From: Rachicladosporium sp. CCFEE 5018
Lineage: Eukaryota; Ascomycota; Dothideomycetes; Cladosporiales; Cladosporiaceae
Reading direction: 5' to 3'
DNA length: 64,000 nucleotides
Assembly (NCBI GenBank): GCA_002077045.2
Contig: KZ111141.1
Location: 733,702 to 797,701 of the forward strand
The translations under genes and the position numbers were made by a program. The notes below the pieces were generated by a model. It saw only the letters and a program-made list of their open reading frames with translations. It searched no databases and was not told the origin of the DNA. Positions 21,247-33,026 of the stretch are shown piece by piece. Position 1 is the first letter of the stretch; each line of letters opens with the position of its first letter.

Positions 21247-23453
21247 TTTCCGTCCGAGAAGGAAGGGATTACACCAGGAAAGAGAAAGGATGGACTGACA
21301 AACACATGCCCGAGGCGCACTGTAGATTAGCCGTCGAGGAGCCATTTAATACCGGAAGGAACCTGGGCAATTCTGCAGATGAGTACTCCTGGCATGGCAT
21401 CCATCTGGAGATCCGGCGAGCGTTTGACTTGTTGAAAGAGAACAAGTCACTGGATGAGGTCTGTCAGCAGTACGAGTTTCCGCCGGAGACATTCCTGAAG
21501 AGCGACTTCGTCATACCGTCCTCGAACAAGCCCAAGCCGGTTCTTACTAGGAGTGCATCGCAATCGGGCAGATCTAACGATTCTGGCGGTTCTGGACGCA
21601 GGAAGAACGGGCCACGCAACAACTCGGCGCAGCGAGCAAGCAATAGGCGTGCTTCTAGCGGAGCCTCGTTCAATGCACCACGTGGCTTTGTTCACAGTCC
21701 CGTGTTGAATGGCTTGCCCGACCGCTTCCCTAAGCAGAACGCAAACTTGCACGAGCAGCTGTTCCAGCAATGGCAATATTTGCAAGCCCAGCAAGATGCT
21801 CTGCGCAACCAGCTGCTTGCTCAGCAGGCCTCGCAGCAAGCTCAGGCACATGCTCAAGCTCGATCGGGAGACCTGGCAGGCATCAATCCGCCGCACCAGC
21901 GACCACAATTTCTGCCAGGAGGTCTGCCCAATGGTCAACAAGTCGCCCCCGCTCCTCAGACTGCGCCGCTGCAGTCAGGCTTCATCAATTACCCCTACAC
22001 ACCGAGGTTTCATCCTCCTTCGCCCATGCAACAGCAGCAAGCACAGCGGTCGAGAGAAGGCACCATCACTAACCCGTCCAGTCCATCGATGGCGGCTGCA
22101 ATGCCGGCTTTGAGACGACAGATCCACCGGGCTACCTTACCGGATGGGAGTAACGGCTCCATCCGGTCGCAGAGCCAGCCTGGTCGCTCCTTCCCGAATC
22201 AAGGCTTTCAGCAAATTGCTCCGTTCGATCTGTCAACGATGCCAAACGGGTTGCAGAACTTGCGAATGGCGCAACCGCTTGGAGCCATGCCGAATGGCCA
22301 CATGCAATTTGCAAACATGCCAACAATGCGACATACTACACAAATGCCGACTACAGAGACTGCTGTGCCGAAGGAGTATGTTGGCTTCTACATTGGTCAG
22401 TCGCCGCAGCTCGGTCCACAGTACGCAAATGTCGGCCACATGCAAGTGCCAAACATGCCTGCGTTACAGAATCCACCGCAAAAACAACGGAGGGTGACTC
22501 CCGATCTTATGCCGCCACCACCACCGAAGGATCGACATAGCTCGAGATCACCCAGCCCGCTGAGCCATCTGCGGAGCTACTCCACTACCGGTGATCTGAG
22601 AGCTGCGAATGGGCAAGGTGCTGCTGCAGCGCGAAGTCAGCTGAGCTTCGGATCAGCTGCTCCAGTACTTGTATCGACACCTGTTCGATCGCCTGTGGGC
22701 GATGGTGGACCGATCATTGCCAACGGATCGAACCCTCCCGTCCTTCCGCGACCCTCTCAGCGACCAAATGGGCTCGTCAACGGTGATGCGCCTGTGCCCG
22801 GCTCAAAGACTGAGCAGCCGCGTGCGCAGACACTGCCTCTGCGCGTGATGGATGAAGCAGCAACGGAGTCCACGGGCTCAGAGAAGCCTCTAGCCTCACC
22901 ACACGTCGCGCCAAGCCCGCGAATCAGGACTTCGCCTCAGCTGCAGCTGGTATCAAACGGCACCGCACATCACAGCAACGGCATCAATGAGCAGTATCCT
23001 GAGTTGCTGCCCTTGAGCGCCCAGCCGCTGTTGTCACCCGTTGCTGAACTCCGGACACCATCGCCGACTCATCAGCGGTTATTCGAGCCGCACAGCTCCC
23101 CTTCGCGAGTAAGGACCAATGGCATCTCGCCCATTGTGCCGCTCACGAATGGCAAAGGATATGCTCAGCGCACCGAGAACTGCGCTCCGACCGCCAAATC
23201 GCCAATCACGAACGGCGTCAAAGCAAAGTCGCCTACGACGGCCACTATCGACAAGCCAAAGCCACTTCCGAACTCCATGGCACCACCTCCGCCGCCGACG
23301 CCACTCGGTGAGCCACACGAGCCAGCTCAGGACAAAAATCCGTGGCAGCCTGTCACTAGTCGGAAGGGACATAAGAAGAGCAAGTCTGCTGCCAATGCAG
23401 GGTCGCCTAGGGAAGGCATGCCGAGTGATATCAGTGAGCGTAAGGGAGGGTAG
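21247..23453 (+). CDS. Cid1/CutA-like terminal nucleotidyltransferase, 3' part
   Basis: The 5' end lies in or beyond the gap. An intron tail occupies 21247-21325 (branch-like CTGAC near 21293, acceptor TAG), and the last exon runs 21326-23453 with 708 visible residues. Its first residues, EEPFNTGRNLGNSADEYSWH, are the end of the PAP-associated domain of Cid1-family RNA nucleotidyltransferases. The rest is a long low-complexity tail: a Gln-rich stretch at about residues 145-185, then Pro/Ser-rich sequence, and a basic end (SRKGHKKSKS). The catalytic domain is not visible, so activity cannot be judged. CutA/CutB-type mRNA tagging is a family-based guess. Confidence 0.75.
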
Positions 23454-24151
23454 ACTGTGCTTTCGGTCTGTGGCCGATCTCCTCGGTTTGTCCAAATCTC
23501 TTCGGTGTCCTGCCGCTTAAGTCTCGGCGGCTTCGCGCGCCCTGAAGTTGGCGTCGCCGAACAAGAAGCCTGGCCATGGTATCTGCACAAGGCTCTCCCA
23601 CGGCACTGTGGAACAGCTAACGGCTATGCTGGTCCACATGAGCTCTCGTGGGCGCGGACCAAGCACCGCTGACGGACCGGCTGCGTGTGGTCACCATATG
23701 GCGTGCGTGGTGACGCAAGGATACCGCGTGTTGAAGGAGGATCTGCACCCACTTCATGGCAGCCGGATGTCACCGTGGACGCGAGTGGAGTCGCAGAATC
23801 ATATTCGGGGATACTTTTAAGGGCAGGACGGAGTGGGCACGTACAGGGCGCTTGTGACGGCAGAGAGCATAGGCAGGCACGGGTCATTCATTGTTGTACC
23901 GTTCATAGAGAGTGTAAGGGACAGATATTGTGGCCGGGACTGACAGTATGTTGCTGGTATGAGAGCCTACAATCTTGACTGGGGTTCCATTACCCCGTCT
24001 TTTCGAGCCAAGCTACATGTGTCAGCCCAGATAGGCAAGTGCTGATTTCGCCTGCAGACAGCTCCACCCTGACATCTCACCTTCACGAGCATTATAATTT
24101 GGATCTCGAAAGCAGTCATTTTTTGTCCATTACATAGCTTCCAGCTTCATC
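23454..24151. other. Intergenic region nucleotidyltransferase-RidA
   Basis: No gene is supported. It contains the 3' flank of the nucleotidyltransferase gene and the promoter of the RidA gene. Confidence 0.5.
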
Positions 24152-24668
24152 ATGTCTTCCCTGAAGCAAAAGATCACAACCAAAGACGCTCCTGACGCCC
24201 TCCCCCATATCTTCAGCCAAGCCATTGTAGCGAATGGCTTCGTCTATTGCTCTGGCAGCATAGCGATGCATCCCGAAACTCTCAAGATTGTAGATGGAGA
24301 TGTCGCAGCCCACACTGTAATGCTTCGCCTTAGGTTATCTTGCTCTTGAGCTTACAGATCATGTTAGCACCAATGCATCTCCAATCTATCCGCAGTCCTC
24401 AAAGCCGCCGGCTCGAGCCTCGAGCACGTCGTGAAAGTCAACGTTTATTTAGCGACCATGGACGATTTCAAAAATATGAATCTGGCTTACGAAACCTACT
24501 TCGGGGAGGTCAAGCCCAGCCGGACTTGTGTTGCTGTGAAGACTTTACCATTCCAGACGGATGTGGAGATTGAGTGTGTGGCTGTTTTGCCGTAAGTCTT
24601 GCAAGTAGAGACGGTAGAGGGAGGGTGGTGCTAACGAAGAGTATAGGCCGGCGACTGGGAAGCTGTAG
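24152..24668 (+). CDS. RidA/YjgF/UK114-family imine deaminase
   Basis: Three exons (24152-24316, 24368-24591, 24647-24668) give 136 aa, the normal size for RidA proteins. The introns are 51 and 55 nt. The first acceptor is the TAG at 24365-24367, chosen because it restores the family sequence QCISNLSAVLKAAGSSLEHV; the CAG at 24355-24357 would break it. The active-site strand KPSRTCVAV contains the conserved Arg, and the C-terminus is VEIECVAVLPPATGKL. RidA hydrolyses reactive enamines and imines made by PLP enzymes. The gene converges with the coiled-coil gene (stop 24879). Confidence 0.9.
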
Positions 24669-24878
24669 AAATGGTCAAGCAGTGTCGCAGCGCTTGTAGG
24701 CAGGAGCTTGAGAGGCAGGTAAGGTGTGCGATCAACGAACAATTGGCGTTTACATGCTATATACAGAGTGCCGTGCGTATATGTACATAAGACCAGATCA
24801 ATCCCATCATGTGTCATGCGAATGCAGCTCCGAACGCCTCGCTAATTTACGTCCCGAATTACCACAACTCGCACCATA

Positions 24879-27800
24879 TCATGCCTGTTTCTGTGCCGAG
24901 CTCTTCCTCTGCAATTCAATGCTTGTACTCCGCAGACTCGGACTACCAGTCTGTCTTCTCAACCTGCTCTCGTTCTTTGCATCAGCAGCTTCGTTGTCGA
25001 AGCCAAAGTCCAGCTCTGCGGCTGCCGTAGCACCTTCTGGCGTCGCCCACATCTCAGAGCTTCTCGGCTCGATTACCTTGCGGCGTTCGAGGAGTCCATC
25101 TGTCGGGCTCTTCATTCGCAGAAGCGAACGCTGAGCAGATGAGGGGTGGGTCGGGGGAGTGACGTATCGCTCGTTCGTGGGTGGGCTCTTAGGCGTTCGC
25201 GGCTGAGCAGTAGCAGTAGCGCTGTTACGCCCACCAGGGAAGAATGGTCGTCGCTGCGTATCATTTGGCGGTGTTTGCGGCACAGCCGGAGTGATGCGCT
25301 TTGGGAGACGTGATGCTGATGGCTTCTTTTGTAGCTCCGGCCGCGGCGCCGCAGTAGTCGCTGTTGCTGTGGGCGCTGGTATGGACTGCGACACTGCGGC
25401 AGGTGTCGGTGTTGACGGCCTCGCTGCATCTGCCACTCTATTCATAAGCTTGTGCTCAGATCTGGGTGGTGCGTCTCGCTTGACTAGCGGGCTACTCTGC
25501 GCGCTGCTCGCTTTCTCAGCCTCGAGCTGCAAGGAGAGCGCGTCGAGCTCCTCAAAGTCCTGCTCGAAGCGGTCAGGCTGGACGCTCAGATCGCCTTCGA
25601 GCCGTGCCTTGTCCGTCAACAGCGCGCCGATCTTGGTGTCGTAGTCCTGTGTCAGCATCTGGAAGTCCTCGGCATGCTGCATACGTATCTGTGACTTCCG
25701 CTTGACGATCTGCCGATTGTGCTCGGCCACGAGTCGCTCTTCCGCAGTCTTCAGTGCCGCAGCTCGTTTGACCGGTGGGGTATCGGTGGGTTTGTCGAAG
25801 CTTGCGACTAGCTGATCTCGCTCTTTGACGAACTCCGCTGCTTGACTGGCAGTCACTTCCTTATCCTTGCGATTCCGATCAGTCATCAATGCCTCGAACT
25901 TGTCGTTGTACTCTTTGGCGAGCATCTTCTTTGCTCGCTGTAAGTCGCCGACATGCTCGTGAATCTTCTGCGCGAAGAGAGCTTCGTTGGCGGTGATAAC
26001 GCTACCAAGCTCGGACAACTCTACTTCAGCTTGATGCAGATAATCTTCGAATGACTGCGCGGTTCCAAGAGTGCCAGAGGTGCCAGGACGCGAGTCTGTG
26101 TTGGCCTTTATCGGTGCCGCAGAGGCAACGTTGTTCTCAAAGTCAACCTTGCGCTTACTTGCACTTGACGGTGCCGTTGACGCTTTAGACGCGTTGCTTG
26201 TATTGGGCCGTACACTCGCGAAGCGACGTGATGGTGTGCTGTCCACGTCTGGCGATCCAGCCCGGGACGCGCTGCCTGAACTTGCGCCATCTCGTTTTGG
26301 GGACTTGTCGCGCTTGGTAATGCTATGTTGACTTCGGAAGCGCTCGCTTAGTGATGTGAGCTGAGACTTCAGCTGATCGTGCTTGCTCTTCAGCTTCACT
26401 TTCTCCGCGCTGCGTTGGCCAAGAAGTGCTTCCGCCTGCTCGCTAGCACGCCGTAGCTCGTCGAGTTGCGCTTGCAAGCTAGAGAGCTCTACACGGACTT
26501 TGTCCAAGGTGCTGGAGAGTTCCGCATTGGCATCTTGCGCTCTTGTAAGCTTCTGCTCGACTGCTGTCTTGCTGGCTGATACTTGTTGGAGCTCGGTTGA
26601 TTCCCGCGCCAGCTTCTCTTCCATTTCGCGTCTCATTTCCGCGTGGTTTTGATCATTCTCTTGCATGACTGTTGTCAAGCGTTCGACTTCGTCTTTCAAT
26701 GAGGAAATCTGCTGTGTAAGCTCGCTCTTGACCTCCGACACTGCCTCGTCGTGTTCGGCCTGCACCGCCAGTAGCTCCTTGTCTGCGGTCTCGCGTGACT
26801 GTGCGAGCTTGTTAGTGAGCGACTCTGCATGGACTGTTTCCATTTCCGTCATTTTGTCGTCCAGATGGCCGGCAGTCTCGGCTCGGAGTACTTTCATAGC
26901 TTGCTCGTGCTCCTGCCGCAGCATTGAGATTGCTTCGTTTTTCTCGGTCTTGGCACCGTCCAATGCCTTTCGCATCGCCTCACCATGTTGCTGATGCAAC
27001 TCGAGAGCTTTGCCATCAGCCTCGGCGCGAGCCAGATCTAGCGCGTTACGAAGCTCAGCCTCATGTGCGATCGTTGTCTCATCCACCTTCGTTGTGATCA
27101 GTCTAGCATGCTCCTCTTTTGCAGCGATCGAAGCTGCCTCATGCGCCTCGGCAGCGTTCGTCAGCTTCGCTTCGTACTCCGTTTGGGCTTTTGCGAGCTC
27201 GTCGGAGTGCGAAGATCGCAGTGAAGATGTTATGGTCGCATGCGCCTGCTCGAGCTCTTCGATGCGTGCCTGGAGAGTGCTGCTAGCCGCCTGAGACTCG
27301 CGAGTATGCTCCTCTCTCAGCGATCGAACTTGGTCTTCGTGCGTCTCGTTCAGCTTTGTGATGCTCTCCTCGGCATCTTGCCGAGCTTGCAGCGTACTAC
27401 TAAATTCAGCCTCGACGCGCTCGTGCGCTTGCTTCGTTGTTACCATCTCTTTCTGGGCATGCTCGTTGGCCGTTGTGAGCCCAGCCGTGTCAGCTATCTG
27501 GCGATTCTCGAGCTCCTGTAGAATATTTTCATGATCTCTACGAACATCTTCGAGTTTCTGTGCGGTAGAAGCCTCTGCAGCCCGGGTCTGTACTGCATGA
27601 CTTTCCTGTAGCTCAAGAATGACGCTGTCATTCATGTGCCGCATGTCAGTACGATTTGTTTCGACCGCCTCCGACACAGCCTTCTCCTGCTCGGTGCGAT
27701 GGGCTGTGACCAGCTGCTCGATCTTATCTGCATGATCCTTGCGGACTATTTCGAGCTTCTTGTCAGCCTCTGCTCTGGCTGCACTCAGGGCACCTTCATG

Positions 27801-30800
27801 CTGCGTCTCCAAGTCGACAGTGGCGGTCTCTACTTTATCGTTATGCGCTTGCGTCAAGTCCCGAACCGCAGCCTCGTGCTCTTCACGAAGCTGCTCAACA
27901 GCGCTCGAGTGATCAGCTGTTGCCTTCTTCGCATCGTCATCGTGACTAGCCCGAAGATCAGCGATAGCATCAGCATGAGCCTGCTCCAGCTTCTGCCGAT
28001 CGGCGTCCTGATCTGCAAGAGCACCCCGATACGTCTCATCATCATCGTTCTTGGCACGTATGTGCGAAGACTTGAGTCGGTCGATCTCAGCGGCATGATC
28101 CGAAGTGAGCGAGGCGAGTCTTTGCTGTGCGTCAGACTCTGCTGCCTGCAGGACAGAGGTGTGCTTGCCTGAGAGGTCTGACAACGCTCGATCATGCTCG
28201 GTGTCTTTCTGATGAATCGCAGTGGCATGCACATCAGACAGCTCATCAATCTTCGAGTGATACTCGTCCTGCAGTCTGGACATAGTGTTGTCATGTTCTC
28301 GCCTCAGGGACGAAAGCTGGGAGACATGCTCTTCATCCCTAGTAACCAGCATATTTTCGTGCTGTTTCGCTGCGGCGGCAAGCTCTTCGCGTATTCGTAC
28401 TCCCTCGCTCTCAGTATCTTGCGCATGCTTCACGCGCAGCGCTTCAGCAGTTCCTTCGCCTTCCTTGCGCAGCTCGACAATCGCTGCTTCGTACTTTGCC
28501 CGGATTTCCGAGACCGCCTCTTCATGAGTTTTCGACGCCTCGCCGGCGTCGGACTCGAGGTTCTGTCGAAGACGAGCCAGCTCATCTGTATGTGACGACT
28601 TGATGCGACCCACCTCCTCTGTATGACGTGCATGCAGGTCTCGTATATTCGCTTCGTAATCCTGATTCGTTGATGTGGAAGCTGCTTGTGCCTTATCTTG
28701 GGCAGTTTGTAGCTCAGACTTCACTTCGTCGATAGCTTTACCGTGGGACGTCTGCGCGAACAGAAAGGTCAGCATGGGATTGTTCCAGACCTAAAGCATG
28801 CAGCTTAAAAAAGTCTCTCGGCGAGTCGCTTATCTACAGGGGAATCTACTCACCTTCAGTTCCTGCAACAGGCGCTCATGCACTTGTGCACTATCTTCCT
28901 CGCGGGTTGCGTGCTCAGCCTGTAGTCGGTCTATCTCTTCGGCATGCGTTTGTCCTAGCGACTCTATCTTAGCCGCATGTAGCTCAGCTACAGAGTCGAC
29001 CGTGGCGTGCGCATCAGATCCTACGCGGTCTAGCTCGGCAGTGTGCTTTGACTTGAGTTCATTGACATCTTGATCGTGCGCAGCTTTCGCGTCTTTGAGA
29101 GACTGCTCGTGCTCGGCCTTTAGGCTAGCCACAGCCTTTGTGTGAGCAAGGCTTGTGTCATCTGCTTCTCTGTCCCGTCCCGAGAGTGCATTGGCATGCT
29201 TTCCCTCGAGATCCTGCACCCTTCGATCGTGCGCTTGTTCGATTCCCTTGACTGTTACCGCGTGCTTTGAGTCCAGCTCCTGGCGTTCAGCTTCGGCACG
29301 ACGTGTAGTCATCTCTACATCGTCACGATGCAAAGCCTTAAGAGTTTCCAAGGCGTCTCTGTGTTGTATCTCAAGATCTCGCCTTTCGACATCGGCGACA
29401 GCAGTCGCGTCAGCAAGCGCGGTCTCGTGGCGTTTCTCGGCGTCGTTCAGACCTCTTGCGTGACTGTCGTGGGCTACACGCATCTCCGTAGCGTGCTCAT
29501 CACGAAGAGCGGCGATGGCAGCACTGATCTCAGCCTGCTTGGTCCCAAGCTCAGCTTTGTGGGTCCGGCTTAAGCCTTCTAGCGTAGACTCGTGGCTGGC
29601 CCGCAGCTTGCTGAGCGCGTCCTCGTTCCCGTCCTTTGCTTCTCGCAAGTCCTCGCCGTACTTTCTCCGGAGCTTATCGAGCGCGCGGCTATGATCTGCG
29701 CCCAGGCCTTCGATCATAGCCTCGTGCTTGTTATCACGATGTTGTAATAAAGCAGCATGCTCCTGGCGTAGTTGCTCGGCATCAGCCTCGGCGTGAGCCT
29801 TCGCACCTGCGAGCTCCTCCGCATGCATACCTTTGAGCTCCCTCACGGCAGCCGTATGGACCTCGTTAGTGTTGGTAAGTTGCACCTTGGCCCGATCCAA
29901 CTCAGCGTGAAAGCCAGACTTGAGGCCGGAATTAGCTTTTTCATGGTTGCTGGCCAGATCAGCGGCGTTGCGTTCGTGTTCGCTCCTCAGTTGGTTGACC
30001 ACTTTTCTATGTTCGTCTGCAACACGAGACATCGCGTCAGCGTGCTCGGTCTTCATCTGCTTTGAGGTGGCAACATGCCTTGACTCAAGTCTCTCCGCTG
30101 CAGCGCCGTGCTCAGACTTCACCTGCTCAAGCGCGCGGGCATGCTCATCTTTCAGAGCATCCAATTCTATTCGATGCTTCGTCTGCTCATCGTTGCTGCC
30201 CTTGTCGAATGAGTCCTTTAGTTCTCGTACTTGTGCTTGAAGTCCATCCACTTCTCGACTATGCGAGGCAGTGACATCGATAAGCCGATTATCATGCTGG
30301 CGTTGCAGGTTCTGTAGAGCAGCCGCATGGTCTGATGCAGTGCCTTGGTGCTTTGCGGAAAGGTTCTCGATCGCTTTCGCATGGCCTGTGTTCAATTCGG
30401 CTATGTCCTCCTTGTGGCGCAGGCCGAGATCATCTCTGGCTCTTTGTGCCTCTTCGAACGCCTCGGAGGTCGTCTTTTGCTTCTCAATCATCTCATTCAG
30501 CTCGGACTGCCGCTTTGACAGCTCACTTCGAGTGGCATGGAGCCTCAAATCCTGCTCCGTAGCTTCAGCCTCGAGTGCCTTGACCTTCTCCTGCAGTTCA
30601 ACTCGCGAACTCTGTACCCTCCCATGCACCTCCTTCAGCTCCTCGCGTGACTTTGCCGCCTCCTCAAATGCCTCTGATAGAGTCTTCTGCTTCTCCGTTA
30701 ACTCCTCCAACGCCTTCTCTCGCGCGGACGCCGTAGTTTCCGCTGCCTGTGCCCTTGCCTCCAGAGACTCAACATCGGCTTCGAAGTCCTTGACACGCAC

Positions 30801-32471
30801 TCGATGCATTTGCTCGGCCTTCTGCGACTGGTCGCGGAGGGCGCGACTGTCCTTCACTTCAGTCGCCAACTTGCCTGCAAGATTGGCGATCTTGGCTTTG
30901 AACTTCTCTTGTGCTTCGGTCGCGCGACGTTGAGACTCTTCTGAAGCCTGTCGTGAGGACAAGAGGTCTTGAGTCAGCTTGTCAAGTCGCGTCTGAGTGT
31001 CGTCACGTTCGGTGGTAGTCGATACAAGCTGCTGTTTGATTTTCTCGGCGTCTGCAGAGAGAGCTTCGCTACGTTGTTTGTGATTCGTGATCTCGGCCTC
31101 GAGCTTGTCGAGGTCTCTTCGGTGACTTTTACGCAGCGAATCCATGGCCGACTCTCTTTCGTCACTGTCCTTTCGTGATCTGCCGACCTCATCCTCTGCT
31201 TGTTTTAGCGAGCGAGTTGTGTTCTCATGACGCTTTCGTGACTCTGTCAGCTCAGCGCTGATACGGTCCTTGGCTTGCTTATCATCGTCTATGGAACGCC
31301 GTAGCTGCTGTGCTTCCTCTTGGGCTTCCGAAAGCTGGCTGCGTAGACTGCCTATCGATGACTTGGTATCATCGTGCTGCTTTGACAAGGTGTCATGTTC
31401 CTCCTTCATCGCGGCGAGCTCAGCAACAGTCGACTTCGCGACAGACTTATGCTCGTCGGCCAACTTGCGTGATGTCTCGGCTGCGGCTTCATGCCCTTCA
31501 GTCGCTTTACGCAGGGCTGCAACCTCATCTCGCGCTTTTCTTGTCGCTGACTCTGCGTCGTGACGTTCTCGCTGCACCTTGTTCAGTTGCATCTGAAAGT
31601 CTGCAGCACGACTCTTGTGCTCGTCAAGTGCTCGCTGTAGTTGCGAGGTCTGATCTTTACCCAGTACGTGCGCTGCTGAAAGTGCTTGCGCTTGCTCGTC
31701 GATCTTCGCTTGCGCTTTATTATGTGAGCCCTCGAGCTCACGTAGCTGGTTCCGGAGCTCCCCATTCGTCGCCTCCGTGCTCGCATTGGTCTCTTGCACT
31801 GCCTCCAGCGACGACTGAAGCTTCTCTATCTCCTCCTGCCTGTGCTTTGCTTCCGCTTCAGATTTTTGAAGCGCGGCGTGCGTCTCCACGGATGACTTTT
31901 GCAGATCGCTACATTTCCGCCGCGTCTCCTCTAGCGCTTTCTCGAAGTCCCCGCCTTGGCTCTCCGAATCTTTCAGCTTGGCCTCAGTGAGCGTCAGTTG
32001 CTGTTCCACATCATCTTTCCTTGCCATGATCCGATCGATCCTTGCCTCTGCATCCTCGATCCACCGTTCACGCTGAGCTTTCACCAGCTCCAGCTCCTCC
32101 GTGAGCTTCGCAATCTCTTCATCTCGTTCATCGAGAACCTCATCATCCTCGCTCGCCGTGTCATTGTCCGAGTCCGGATCGCGTTCATTGAACGACACCT
32201 TGCTGTCTATCAGAGACCCCCCATCATGCTTGATCTTTCGCTTGAGCACATCAAGCTCATGCAACACCTGTGCCTGTGTGACCGGCTGTTGTGATGCTTT
32301 CAAGCGGAAGACTTGAGCGGTTATACTGCCCTCCGATGTCCGTGGAGCTCCCGAAGCTCGAATGACTAGTCCCTTGATATGTTCGACTTCTTGGGTCAGA
32401 GTCCGTGTTGAGCCTCCGCCATCTGTCATGAAAGACGATGCCCGGCTCACTGGCCGAGGTACTTCGTCCAT
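24879..32471 (-). CDS. Giant coiled-coil protein with 11-residue His repeats
   Basis: Two exons (32471-28854 and 28751-24879) with a 102-nt intron encode 2496 aa. The 11-residue His spacing continues across the junction (VHERLLQELK|TSH), which supports this splice. The start is the ATG at 32471. Residues 1-70 are polar; an acidic patch (SDNDTASEDDE) precedes a nearly unbroken coiled coil to about residue 2080. In long stretches His recurs exactly every 11 residues, usually as EH or SH. The C-terminal 200 residues are Ser/Pro/Thr-rich and basic with a SRLP tetrapeptide. Relatives are often labelled M-protein-repeat proteins in fungal annotation. Function unknown; a cytoskeletal or septal scaffold is only a guess. 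Confidence 0.85.
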
Positions 32472-33026
32472 GACCCTCAAGAAATTGTTCTATACTGCTA
32501 GTGTAGCACGGCGTGCCATCGTATGTTTTAATACGCTCCTTCCCAGTCCGAGTTCTAGAGCTGTCAGGAAACTGTATGTTGGTACTGGCTTTTCAGCTCT
32601 TACGCGATGTGCAATTGAATCCGGAGTATCGCTTGGAAGCAAGACTAAGAATGAAATACGGAAAGGAATGCTCCTACAGATGCAATGCGATGAATGTACA
32701 TGGATCAGACGATTTGAGAGCTCCGCAACCCAATGCGCAATGACGAGACGAAATCGAACCCAACCAAACCTTACTCAGATCTGGTAATGCACCTTACCGT
32801 GAGGGCCGAGCCGCTACGGTATGGCGCGTTCGTTTACGCCATCTGATGAAGACAGACGCGGTGGCAGCCTAAGACAAAATATCACCCGTTGGGTCACAAT
32901 GGGCTTCACTTAAGCCTGCCTCCTGTCATTGTCATGATCCTATGCTTCTTGCTATCAAATGCAGTGTTCCTAGGGAATTCCTAGTGATCACACTCAGTGA
33001 TCTGTCGACTGCATCAAGTCATCAAC
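32472..33026. promoter_or_regulatory. Divergent promoter region, coiled-coil gene / transporter
   Basis: This 555-bp interval lies between two divergently transcribed start codons. The frames seen inside have no family resemblance, and I identify no specific binding site. Confidence 0.5.

Noticed and set aside
24352..24358. CAG at 24355-24357 as acceptor of the first RidA intron
   Set aside because: It leads out of the RidA frame; the TAG ten bases downstream restores the conserved family sequence.
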